DNA of 6,065 bases from an uncultured bacterium (GTDB lineage Bacteria > Bacillota > Clostridia > TANB77 > CAG-508), in assembly GCA_905215845.1 (NCBI GenBank), contig CAJMRU010000063.1:1-6065 (forward strand), given 5' to 3'. Of this stretch, positions 1 to 6,065 are shown piece after piece; the stretch's first letter is position 1, and every line of letters starts with the position of its first letter. The notes below the pieces were generated by a model. It saw only the letters and a program-made list of their open reading frames with translations, was not told the DNA's origin and made no database searches. The translations under genes and the position numbers were made by a program.

Positions 1-1179
1 ATTCTATTATATTCAATAATATTTTATAACCTATATTTTTCAAAAGAAGTATTTGCCAATGATAGTACAGAAGTAAGTAAAGAAAAAGTACAAATCAGTA
101 ATGCAAGTGAAATAAATATTGAAGAAATAATAGATAAAAATACAAATAACGGTAGAAAAGAAGAAATTAGTGTACATGAAGAAACCTTAGAATATATAAC
201 TAAATATAGAACAAATAACAAATTACCAAAAGGTATGGTACAAGTAGTTCAAGAAGGAAGAGAAGGAAAACAAGAAATTACAACTAAAAAGGTTTATGAG
301 AAAGAGCAATTAATAGAAGAAAAGCAAATGGCAAGTAAGATTACAAAAGCATCTGTAAATAAAATTGTTGAAGTTGGAAATGGTAAGAAAATTGCAAATT
401 ACAATGTGAAAGTAGGAGATAAAGTATATGTAACATCAGATAGGTTGTCTGTTATGTCTGAGCCAAGTGAGAATGCTACAAAAGTTGCAACATTAGCCAA
501 AAATGACGAATTAAAGGTTTTAGAGATAAATGGACAATGGTATAAGATAATATGTGATAGCTATAGGGGATATGTTAAAAAAGAGTGCACAACATATTTA
601 AATCCTAATGAAAAAGAAATACAAAATGATAAAAATTTAACATCTAATCAAGGAAATACTACATCAGGAAATGGTGGAAATATTGAAAAATTAAGCTTTG
701 ATATGAAATTAAATAAACCGAGTGGATTATCATTAGAACAATTTAAAAAGATATTAACAGATGATAAAGATAAAAATAAAATATTTGAAAATAATGCAGA
801 ATATTTTTATTACATAGAGAAGCAATACAATATAAATGGAGTTTTCGTTGCAGCTGTCGCAATACATGAAAGTGGATGGGGAACATCAAAGATTGCATTG
901 CAAAAGAAAAATTTATTTGGATATGGAGCATATGACTCAAATCCATACAATGGTGCATATGAATTCACAGATTATTCTGAGTGTATAGATTTAATTGCAA
1001 GAGTGTTTGTAAAATACTATTTAAATCCAAAAGGAACAGAAATTTATGGAGGAGAAAAAGCTCAAGGAACATATTATAATGGTTCAACTTTAACAGCTGT
1101 TAATACTAAATATGCTTCTGATAAAAATTGGGCAAATAGTGTATACAAACATATGAAATATTTATATAATAAATTGTAA
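1..1179 (+). CDS. Secreted peptidoglycan hydrolase, G5-SH3b-GH73 glucosaminidase (5' partial)
   Basis: The frame is open to the left edge, so the start codon lies outside the window. Counting residues from base 1, residues 1-19 look like the end of a signal peptide: a hydrophobic stretch ending VFA, then an Asn/Asp/Ser-rich mature start. A G5 domain follows at about 54-128 (KG, VVQEGREGK, VxKIVEVG signatures). An SH3b domain covers about 141-200 and should bind the wall. After a Ser/Gly/Asn linker comes a glucosaminidase domain (GH73/PF01832 type) at about 232-392. Its motif AIHESGWGTS supplies the probable catalytic Glu290 (bases 868-870), and NLFGYGAYD is typical of the family. Such enzymes cleave the N-acetylglucosaminyl bond of peptidoglycan outside the cell. 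The ATG at 235 is internal, because starting there would remove the signal peptide and half the G5 domain. The exact biological role (division, turnover, machine assembly) is unknown. Confidence 0.93.
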   Translation: MLLYSIIFYNLYFSKEVFANDSTEVSKEKVQISNASEINIEEIIDKNTNNGRKEEISVHEETLEYITKYRTNNKLPKGMVQVVQEGREGKQEITTKKVYEKEQLIEEKQMASKITKASVNKIVEVGNGKKIANYNVKVGDKVYVTSDRLSVMSEPSENATKVATLAKNDELKVLEINGQWYKIICDSYRGYVKKECTTYLNPNEKEIQNDKNLTSNQGNTTSGNGGNIEKLSFDMKLNKPSGLSLEQFKKILTDDKDKNKIFENNAEYFYYIEKQYNINGVFVAAVAIHESGWGTSKIALQKKNLFGYGAYDSNPYNGAYEFTDYSECIDLIARVFVKYYLNPKGTEIYGGEKAQGTYYNGSTLTAVNTKYASDKNWANSVYKHMKYLYNKL

Positions 1180-1186
1180 AAATTCC

Positions 1187-1215
1187 TTGCTATTTTATAA
1201 AAGATATTGTATGAT
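1187..1215 (+). promoter_or_regulatory. Sigma-A-type promoter for the 1276 operon
   Basis: The gap between the hydrolase stop and the next gene contains TTGCTA (1187-1192), a 17-base spacer and TATGAT (1210-1215). The -35 matches consensus at four of six positions and the -10 at five of six, with ideal spacing. Transcription would start near 1222 and leave a leader of about 54 bases before the ATG at 1276. It is the only sizeable gap in the window, which supports a real promoter. No convincing terminator hairpin for the upstream gene is seen here, so some read-through is possible. Confidence 0.65.
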
Positions 1216-1275
1216 ATATAAGTAAATGAGAAAATAAGGAAATTGCCAAAATAGTAGAAAGGGGCATTAAATATA

Positions 1276-1680
1276 ATGAAAAAAACAATCATATTTATAA
1301 CATTATTACTAGTTATTTTTGGATTATTTTCATTCACATCAGTATATGCAACAGATGGAATTTTAGATGAAGAAACAGAAAGCAAAATAGTAGAAATAAA
1401 AGAAAAAGAATTAAATTCAATAGCAGATTATCAAGAAAAATATGGTTCAAAGACATATGGTATAGTTGCATATATTTTGAACTTGGTTAGAGTATATAGC
1501 ATTCCATTATGTTTTTTAGGAATTGCAATAGGAGCAATTCACCAATATGTTATAGGTATAAGAAAGCTGGATACTTTGGAAAAAGGTATGGGGCTTATAG
1601 TAACTTTTGTAACAATATTAATCATATGCCAAATATTACCACTGGCCTTTACAGTGTTCGTAAAATTTGGAAGGGGGTAA
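1276..1680 (+). CDS. Small exported protein with two membrane segments, VirB2/TrbC-like topology
   Basis: The product has 134 residues. A signal peptide occupies residues 1-25 (MKK, a hydrophobic core, then SVYA before TDG). A short charged, Glu/Lys-rich segment spans about 26-58. Two hydrophobic segments follow at about 62-93 and 105-129, joined by a short basic loop (GIRKLDTLEKG) and ending in FGRG. A cleaved leader, two membrane helices and a short charged loop is the layout of VirB2/TrbC pilins and related small subunits of conjugation or secretion machines. That is a topology argument, not a sequence match, and it could equally be another small membrane subunit. The start is supported by an AAAGGGG ribosome site at 1258-1264, eleven bases from the ATG. 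It is first in the operon driven by the promoter at 1187-1215, and its stop lies three bases before the next ATG, so co-translation with the CpaE-like protein is likely. Confidence 0.85.
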   Translation: MKKTIIFITLLLVIFGLFSFTSVYATDGILDEETESKIVEIKEKELNSIADYQEKYGSKTYGIVAYILNLVRVYSIPLCFLGIAIGAIHQYVIGIRKLDTLEKGMGLIVTFVTILIICQILPLAFTVFVKFGRG

Positions 1681-1683
1681 CAA

Positions 1684-4230
1684 ATGAAAGTTTTATTTGC
1701 TGTAAGTAATGAAGAAATTTCAGAATCAATAGTTAAAAGATATCAAAAGGAATATAAAGAAATAATCTCTCATAAAAATGTTTATTACTTTAATGCAATT
1801 TTAAAAGAATTACAAAAAGATAAATCTTATGACAGAGTAGTTATAAGTGAAGATTTAGAGGCCTTTTCACATACTCAGTATGATCAAATTGATAAATTTA
1901 TATTTGATAAATTAGATAGTATAAGTGATGAAGCTTCAAACATAAAAGGTAATGATATTCCAATTATTTTAATCTGTTCAGATAGAAGAGAAAAGTCTGA
2001 ATCAATGTTAGTTAAATTATTTGGAATAGGGATATATAATGCACTACTTGGGAATGACAGAAGTGTAGAAGAAGTTTGTAAATTAATAAATAGACCTCGT
2101 GTAAAAAAGGAAGCAAAAGCATATTATAAAATAGATTCAGAGGAAGTTAAGTATAAATCTGAGAATGAAAATGATGTTAGTGAAATGGAAATACAAAATA
2201 TTTTAACACATTATAAAAGTTTGGGAAAGAACGAAGATAGATATATTGAAAGTTTTAATAATATAGCAGCACAATACAATGATACTCAATTGAGGATAAT
2301 TAGTAAATTTTTACCTTTGAATGTAAGAGCAGTATTAGAGGAACGTTCACCTAAATATCAAAAAATAATGTCATTTAATAACACAGTATCTAATACGTTA
2401 AGATATAAAGAGAAGGAAAAACAAGAAAGTACAAGTGAAAAATTATTGAAATCTAAAAATAAAGTAATAGCAATGTCAAAACCTGTTGTAATACCTTCTT
2501 CTGTTAATATAAAAGGTGTTAAAAAATTATCAAAATCTAAACAAGATATACAACAAAATACACAAAAAGTAAAACAGTCAACATCTGTGAATGATGAAGT
2601 ACTTCAACAACTTCAAAAAGTAGCACAAATAAAAGCTAGAGAAAATAATGTAATGCCAGTATTGCCAAATAATAATCAAAAGATAACAAATAAAACAACT
2701 GAAGTAGAAGCAGGAAAAATAATAAATATAGCTAATAAAGTTTCAACAGTAAGCAATACAGAAATGCAAACAAATCAAGTGAAAAGAAGAAGAGGAAGAC
2801 CAAGAAAGAATCCTATTCCAGAGAAGATTGAAGAAACTGAAATAAAAGAAGTACAAGAGGAAAATCAGGTTCAACCAACAAAAAAGAGAAGAGGAAGACC
2901 AAGAAAAAATCCACTTCCCGAAGAACAACAAAATAGCTCATATGTAGAAGAAACAACAATATTGCCAGGATTTGAGAATATGGAAGAAATACCAAGTGTT
3001 GAACAAGAAAGTAATGGTGATTTAACAGTAGCGACAGTGCCAGAAGAAAATAGTTATGATGACAATACGATGTTACCAGGTTTTACAGATGAGTATGAAA
3101 ATAACGAGAGCACAATGTTACCAGGATTTTATGAAGATGATGAGGAAGAAATAGAAAATCAAGATGTGAGATATAATAATGCTGATAATAGTGGATATAA
3201 AGAGATTTACACAAATTATGAATCAAGCAATAATTATAATGTAGTAGATACTATAAATACAAATTTAAATGCTAATCAATATACTAATTATAATACTGAA
3301 AATCAAATAATGAAACCAAATAATGAATATGTACAAACTATAGATATATCATCTTTATTGACAGCAGATAAGAAAATAGTTACATTTGTAGGAACTAGTA
3401 AAAATGGAACATCATTTATCGTAAATAATATTGCTGAATTATTATCAACTATGGGAATAAAAGTTGCAATATTAGATACAACACAAAATAGAAATTCTTA
3501 TTATATATATACAAAAAATGAGGAAGGATTAAGGAATATTGCAACTAATTGTATAATGAATTTATCAAGAGGAATTGCTGATGGAATAAATGTAAATCCG
3601 AACTTAACAGTATTTACATCACTTCCAGAAGAAAATGAAGCTATATCAAAGGTAGATGAAATATTACAAACATTAGTAAAAAATTATTCAGTAATACTAA
3701 TAGATTGTGATTATAATTCACCAATAGGTTACTTTAAACAATCTCAAGAAACATATTTGGTACAAACACTAGATATACTTACAATTCAACCATTAACGGC
3801 TTTTTTAAGAGAATTAAAAGCTAAAAATATTCTAGAACAAAAGAAATTAAAAATTATACTTAATAAAGTTGTAAAAGTAAGAGGAATTACAGAAAAAACA
3901 ATAATAGGTGGAATGGCTTTTTATAATGATCCTGCAATGTCATTTATGACAGAATTATTTGATAGGAATTTGATAAAACATATATCAATACCTTTTGAGG
4001 AAGATATATATACAAAATATTTAGAAGGAATTATAAATTGCGAAATAACATTAAAAGGATATTCAAAAAGTTTTATGCAAATATTACGAGAATTAGCTAA
4101 TATGGTTTATCCATTAATTTCAGGAAGAGGAACAAGCTATAGACCACCAGTAGCTAATACAACTCAAATTAATAATACATTTTCACCAAGTATGAATAAT
4201 ACATTAGATCAAATGAAAAGGAAATTTTAA
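1684..4230 (+). CDS. CpaE/TadZ-like protein: receiver-like domain, AT-hooks, LPGF repeats, degenerate MinD-type ATPase
   Basis: The product has 848 residues. Residues 1-140 look like a receiver-like domain (alternating strands such as DIPIILICSD, then FGIGIYNALLG), as at the N-terminus of CpaE/TadZ. A helical block spans about 165-225. The stretch 230-550 is low complexity and probably disordered. It holds two AT-hooks (367-377 and 400-410), an acidic part with three TxLPGF motifs (427-430, 464-467, 479-482 for LPGF) and an Asn/Tyr-rich part. Residues 562-815 form a SIMIBI/MinD-like domain: P-loop region GTSKNGTS (570-577), Asp598 in AILD, Walker B VILID (Asp674), and a CpaE-like end with IPFEED. 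The lysine expected before Ser577 is Thr576, so ATP hydrolysis is doubtful. In Tad systems CpaE/TadZ marks the pole and recruits the machine; a similar scaffold role is inferred here. An AAGGGGG site at 1671-1677 supports the start. ParA-type partitioning is an alternative, but no partner gene is seen. Confidence 0.88.
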   Translation: MKVLFAVSNEEISESIVKRYQKEYKEIISHKNVYYFNAILKELQKDKSYDRVVISEDLEAFSHTQYDQIDKFIFDKLDSISDEASNIKGNDIPIILICSDRREKSESMLVKLFGIGIYNALLGNDRSVEEVCKLINRPRVKKEAKAYYKIDSEEVKYKSENENDVSEMEIQNILTHYKSLGKNEDRYIESFNNIAAQYNDTQLRIISKFLPLNVRAVLEERSPKYQKIMSFNNTVSNTLRYKEKEKQESTSEKLLKSKNKVIAMSKPVVIPSSVNIKGVKKLSKSKQDIQQNTQKVKQSTSVNDEVLQQLQKVAQIKARENNVMPVLPNNNQKITNKTTEVEAGKIINIANKVSTVSNTEMQTNQVKRRRGRPRKNPIPEKIEETEIKEVQEENQVQPTKKRRGRPRKNPLPEEQQNSSYVEETTILPGFENMEEIPSVEQESNGDLTVATVPEENSYDDNTMLPGFTDEYENNESTMLPGFYEDDEEEIENQDVRYNNADNSGYKEIYTNYESSNNYNVVDTINTNLNANQYTNYNTENQIMKPNNEYVQTIDISSLLTADKKIVTFVGTSKNGTSFIVNNIAELLSTMGIKVAILDTTQNRNSYYIYTKNEEGLRNIATNCIMNLSRGIADGINVNPNLTVFTSLPEENEAISKVDEILQTLVKNYSVILIDCDYNSPIGYFKQSQETYLVQTLDILTIQPLTAFLRELKAKNILEQKKLKIILNKVVKVRGITEKTIIGGMAFYNDPAMSFMTELFDRNLIKHISIPFEEDIYTKYLEGIINCEITLKGYSKSFMQILRELANMVYPLISGRGTSYRPPVANTTQINNTFSPSMNNTLDQMKRKF
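2782..2814 (+). repeat. AT-hook coding repeat, copy 1
   Basis: It encodes KRRRGRPRKNP, residues 367-377 of the 848-residue protein, with the RGRP core of an AT-hook that binds the minor groove of AT-rich DNA. Bases 2788-2807 are identical to 2887-2906 in copy 2, exactly 99 bases downstream, consistent with a short in-frame tandem duplication. Confidence 0.8.
2881..2913 (+). repeat. AT-hook coding repeat, copy 2
   Basis: It encodes KKRRGRPRKNP, residues 400-410 of the 848-residue protein, and again has the RGRP core. After it comes LPE where copy 1 continues IPE, so the similarity extends slightly beyond the hook itself. A paired hook would raise affinity for AT-rich DNA. Confidence 0.8.
2947..3150 (+). 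repeat. Three TxLPGF linear motifs in an acidic linker
   Basis: Residues 422-489 of the 848-residue protein contain EETTILPGF, DNTMLPGF and ESTMLPGF. The shared pattern is an acidic residue, one residue, Thr, Ile/Met, then LPGF, followed by acidic residues. The first two LPGF cores are 37 residues apart and the last two 15 apart. The codons differ between copies, so the amino acids rather than the DNA seem to be kept. A docking or phosphorylation motif is inferred. Confidence 0.7.
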
Positions 4231-4233
4231 AAT

Positions 4234-4240
4234 AGGAGGA
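4234..4240 (+). promoter_or_regulatory. Strong ribosome site that fixes a GTG start
   Basis: AGGAGGA lies eight bases before the GTG at 4249 and four bases after the stop of the preceding gene. It is the best Shine-Dalgarno match in the window. It decides the start of the GAF protein: the next in-frame ATG is Met48, which would remove the membrane anchor. Confidence 0.85.
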
Positions 4241-4248
4241 AATAAATA

Positions 4249-5376
4249 GTGATAACAGTAGCAATTGTTGGAATACTAATAATAGTAGTGCTGGTATTAG
4301 TAATTTATAATGTTAAAATAAACAAAAAGATACAAAAATTTAAGAATATAAACCAAAAAATTACTAATTTGCAAGTATTACAAGACTTTATGAGTACAAT
4401 AGGAGAAGCATCATCAGTTGATGAAAAAATAAAAAAGATTAATGAGATACTAATAGAAAAATATGAAATAAAATATTCAACAATAGTAGTGTTTAATGGA
4501 GCAGAGTATGAAGTGAAAGCTTCAAATGTTGATAAGAGACATTGGGATTCATTAAAATCATTGCAAGATGTAGATATGTTTAAAGACAGTATAGAAAAAG
4601 CTACTCCTAAATATGTTACTGTTAATAATGAAAAAGAAAGATTGCCATATCAACAAATGGAATTTGGCAGAGCAAAATCAGCAATATTCTTTCCTTTATA
4701 TATAGATAATGTATATATAGGATATTGGATAATGGAAAGTGGAACACCACATGACTTTGATAATGTAGATATAACAATATTAGAAGTAATAAAAGATAAT
4801 ATTGTATCAGTATTAAAAACAGTAGTACATCAAAAAACTCTTGAATCAATAGTAAGGAAAGATTTATTTAGTGAACTATATTCAGAAGAATATTTATATG
4901 GTGAAGGGAAAAGAATTATAGACCAATATACAATTTCTACAATATGTATGTTTAGAATAATAAATCTTGAAGAAATAAACAAAGATTATTGTAGAGAATT
5001 GGGAAATGAAGTAATTAGAAAAATAAGTGCATATGTAAGAAATAATATATCTCCAGATTATGTATTTGTAAGATATATGGGGCCTAAATTTGTAATAGCA
5101 TTTTCTGGTGTAGATGCAAATGGAGTAGCAAGTTTTATAAACGATTTAAAAGATAGTCTTGAAAAAATGAAAATATCTTTACCAGAAGATGCGGGAGAAT
5201 ATACTTATGAAACATATGAAGAACCAGAAGAGGAGTTACCAGAAGAAGTTTCACCAAGATTAAATTTTGTATTATCTTCTTACTATAAAGGAACAGGTTT
5301 AGAAGAAGTTTTGAAAAAACTAGAAGAATATTTAGATAATGCAGATAAAAATGAGAGCGATATAACTAATATATAA
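4249..5376 (+). CDS. Membrane-anchored GAF protein with degenerate GGDEF domain
   Basis: The product has 375 residues and starts with GTG. One membrane helix (about residues 2-20) is followed by a basic, probably helical linker (21-42). A GAF domain spans about 42-195, recognisable by its strands ([25 protein letters not shown]) and the [13 protein letters not shown] helix. A GGDEF-like fold covers about 203-365: [13 protein letters not shown] stands where the family has a DxLTGLxNR-like motif. The signature GGDEF is MGPKF (277-281), and the metal-binding Asp positions near 236-238 are Arg and Ile, so cyclic-di-GMP synthesis is not expected. No RxxD inhibitory site is seen. An acidic insertion (about 312-335) interrupts the end of the domain. 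It is probably a cytoplasmic sensor or scaffold on the membrane that binds a ligand or partner without catalysis. It follows the CpaE-like gene by 18 bases, so the two are likely co-expressed and may act together. Confidence 0.85.
   Translation: MITVAIVGILIIVVLVLVIYNVKINKKIQKFKNINQKITNLQVLQDFMSTIGEASSVDEKIKKINEILIEKYEIKYSTIVVFNGAEYEVKASNVDKRHWDSLKSLQDVDMFKDSIEKATPKYVTVNNEKERLPYQQMEFGRAKSAIFFPLYIDNVYIGYWIMESGTPHDFDNVDITILEVIKDNIVSVLKTVVHQKTLESIVRKDLFSELYSEEYLYGEGKRIIDQYTISTICMFRIINLEEINKDYCRELGNEVIRKISAYVRNNISPDYVFVRYMGPKFVIAFSGVDANGVASFINDLKDSLEKMKISLPEDAGEYTYETYEEPEEELPEEVSPRLNFVLSSYYKGTGLEEVLKKLEEYLDNADKNESDITNI
5311..5340 (+). promoter_or_regulatory. Possible internal promoter for ireB-ruvX
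   Basis: Inside the 3' end of the GAF gene, TTGAAA (5311-5316) and GATAAT (5335-5340) are separated by 18 bases. Transcription would start near 5347, about 52 bases before the ireB ATG. Each box matches consensus at five of six positions. Such matches also arise by chance in DNA this AT-rich, so it is a candidate only. It would let ireB-ruvX be expressed independently of the genes upstream. Confidence 0.3.
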
Positions 5377-5398
5377 TATTAGAAAGGAGATAGTAATT

Positions 5399-5656
5399 AT
5401 GGAATTTGATAAAACAATGAACTTTAAAGTAGAAAAAGAAGAAAATGTTAAATGCCAAGAAATTTTAAAGGATGTATATGGTGCCTTATTAGAAAAGGGG
5501 TATAATCCTATAAATCAGATAGTTGGATATATATTGTCAGGAGACCCAACATATATTACAAGTCATAATGATGCAAGAAACAAAATAAGAACAATAGAAA
5601 GAGATGAATTATTAGAAAAAATGGTAAAAAAATATATAGGTCTTGATGAGGATTAA
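5399..5656 (+). CDS. ireB: IreB family regulatory protein (UPF0297/YrzL)
   Basis: The product has 85 residues, the usual length for the family. The core [19 protein letters not shown], then HNDARNKIR and IERDEL, is the family's hallmark and leaves little doubt. In Enterococcus faecalis IreB is a cytoplasmic substrate of the Ser/Thr kinase IreK (PASTA family) and a negative regulator of cephalosporin resistance, phosphorylated on N-terminal threonines. Here the N-terminus reads MEFDKTMNF; Thr6 fits one of those sites, and a second threonine just before it is absent. An AAAGGAGA ribosome site at 5383-5390, eight bases from the ATG, supports the start. It lies 22 bases after the GAF gene and one base before ruvX, the usual ireB-ruvX pairing of Firmicutes. 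The kinase and phosphatase genes are not in this window. Confidence 0.95.
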   Translation: MEFDKTMNFKVEKEENVKCQEILKDVYGALLEKGYNPINQIVGYILSGDPTYITSHNDARNKIRTIERDELLEKMVKKYIGLDED

Positions 5657-5657
5657 T

Positions 5658-6065
5658 ATGAGAATATTGGGAATAGATTATGGTGATGCAAGAGTTGGAA
5701 TAGCGATAACTGACCCACTTAATATGACAGCACAAGGGCTAGAGACAATTCAAAGAAATGGCACAGATAAAATTGTACTAAGAAGATTAGACGAAATATT
5801 AGAAAAATATGAAATTGATACATTTGTAATAGGAATGCCGTACAATATGAATGGAACGAAGACTGAAAGAGCAGAAGTAACAGAAAAATTTATACATAAA
5901 TTAAAATGTAAATATAACCAAATAAAAATAGAGACTATTGATGAAAGATTAACAACAGTTGCGGCACATAAAACAATGAATTTTCTTGAGGTTAATAAAA
6001 AGAAAAAAAGGAATATAGTAGATACTATATCAGCAGTTTATATTTTAGAAATGTATATAAATAAA
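5658..6065 (+). CDS. ruvX: RuvX/YqgF-family putative Holliday junction resolvase (3' end not reached)
   Basis: 136 codons are visible with no stop before the right edge. Family members are about 140 residues long, so only the last few codons should be missing. The RNase H-like fold shows its acidic residues in order: Asp7 in ILGIDYGDARVGIA, Glu96 in TIDERLTT and Asp122 in NIVDTISA. The loop VIGMPYNMNGT is also typical. In bacteria the family is tied to resolution of recombination intermediates and to 5' processing of pre-16S rRNA; which role matters here cannot be told. The ATG follows the ireB stop after one base, with a GATGAGG ribosome site inside the ireB 3' end (5645-5651), so the pair is translationally linked. 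A lysine-rich run (KKKKR, 114-118) precedes the last motif. Confidence 0.93.
   Translation, partial: MRILGIDYGDARVGIAITDPLNMTAQGLETIQRNGTDKIVLRRLDEILEKYEIDTFVIGMPYNMNGTKTERAEVTEKFIHKLKCKYNQIKIETIDERLTTVAAHKTMNFLEVNKKKKRNIVDTISAVYILEMYINK

Noticed and set aside
1181..1255. Imperfect inverted segments (AATTCCTT near 1181 with AAGGAAATT near 1236; CTATTTT near 1190 with AAAATAG near 1248) around the promoter
   Set aside because: The arms do not pair as one continuous stem, are almost all A/T, and no T-run follows, so they support neither a terminator nor a riboswitch.
24..1385. Minus-strand open frames opposite the hydrolase and the small membrane protein (24-221, 743-958, 1074-1385)
   Set aside because: They are antisense to well-supported genes, have Leu/Phe/Ser-rich compositions typical of reversed AT-rich coding DNA, and show no domain.
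1509..1709. Alternative frame overlapping the end of the two-TM protein and the start of the CpaE-like gene
   Set aside because: It is out of frame with both genes, has no domain, and runs across their junction; there is no sign of a frameshift.
2743..2995. Minus-strand open frames opposite the AT-hook region
   Set aside because: Their Ser/Phe/Leu-rich products are the reverse reading of Arg/Lys/Glu codons; there is no recognisable protein.
3358..3386. TTGACA with a 17-base spacer and TACATT inside the 848-residue gene
   Set aside because: The -35 is perfect but the -10 is weak, and the site is deep inside a domain with no gene start or ribosome site behind it until 4249. Probably chance in AT-rich DNA.
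5411..5988. The peptide KTMNF occurs in both IreB (residues 5-9) and RuvX (residues 105-109), with 11 shared bases
   Set aside because: Both positions are explained by their own families (N-terminal FDKTM of IreB, the helix after DERLTT in RuvX). Coincidence is the simplest reading.
1..6065. CRISPR arrays, tRNA or rRNA genes, insertion sequences, attachment sites
   Set aside because: No regularly spaced repeats, no cloverleaf or rRNA stretches, no transposase or integrase and no terminal inverted repeats were seen; nearly all of the window is coding.

Overview
The window is very AT-rich and carries six tightly packed genes, all on the + strand, with standard code usage and TAA stops. The last two genes are an IreB (UPF0297) homologue and a RuvX/YqgF homologue. 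IreB is essentially a Firmicutes marker and the ireB-ruvX pair is a conserved Firmicutes arrangement. With the base composition, the G5/SH3b cell-wall hydrolase and the sporadic GTG start, this points to a low-GC Gram-positive, most likely an uncultured Clostridia-type gut bacterium. The species cannot be told from the sequence.

Layout. Positions 1-1179 hold the 3' part of a secreted peptidoglycan hydrolase: end of a signal peptide, G5 domain, SH3b domain, GH73 glucosaminidase. It is cut by the left edge; the ATG at 235 is internal. A 96-bp gap (1180-1275) contains a good sigma-A-type promoter. It drives a small exported protein with two membrane segments and pilin-like (VirB2/TrbC-like) topology (1276-1680). 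Next is an 848-residue protein (1684-4230) with a receiver-like N-terminus, a long disordered middle carrying two AT-hooks and three TxLPGF motifs, and a C-terminal CpaE/TadZ/MinD-type ATPase domain whose P-loop has lost its canonical lysines. Then comes a membrane-anchored GAF protein with a degenerate GGDEF domain (4249-5376, GTG start). The window closes with ireB (5399-5656) and ruvX (5658 to the right edge, stop codon not reached).

How they may work together. ireB and ruvX are recognisable conserved genes. The three genes upstream (two-TM exported protein, CpaE-like pseudo-ATPase with DNA-binding hooks, membrane GAF/pseudo-GGDEF protein) form a compact transcription unit that I do not recognise as a described system. 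Their parts resemble an assembly or localisation module of a Tad pilus or type IV secretion machine, combined with a ligand-sensing protein in which the catalytic residues I would expect are missing. No secretion motor (CpaF/VirB11/VirB4) and no prepilin peptidase are visible here, so a complete machine is not shown. The upstream wall hydrolase would fit an envelope-spanning structure, but it lies before a separate promoter and may be unrelated.
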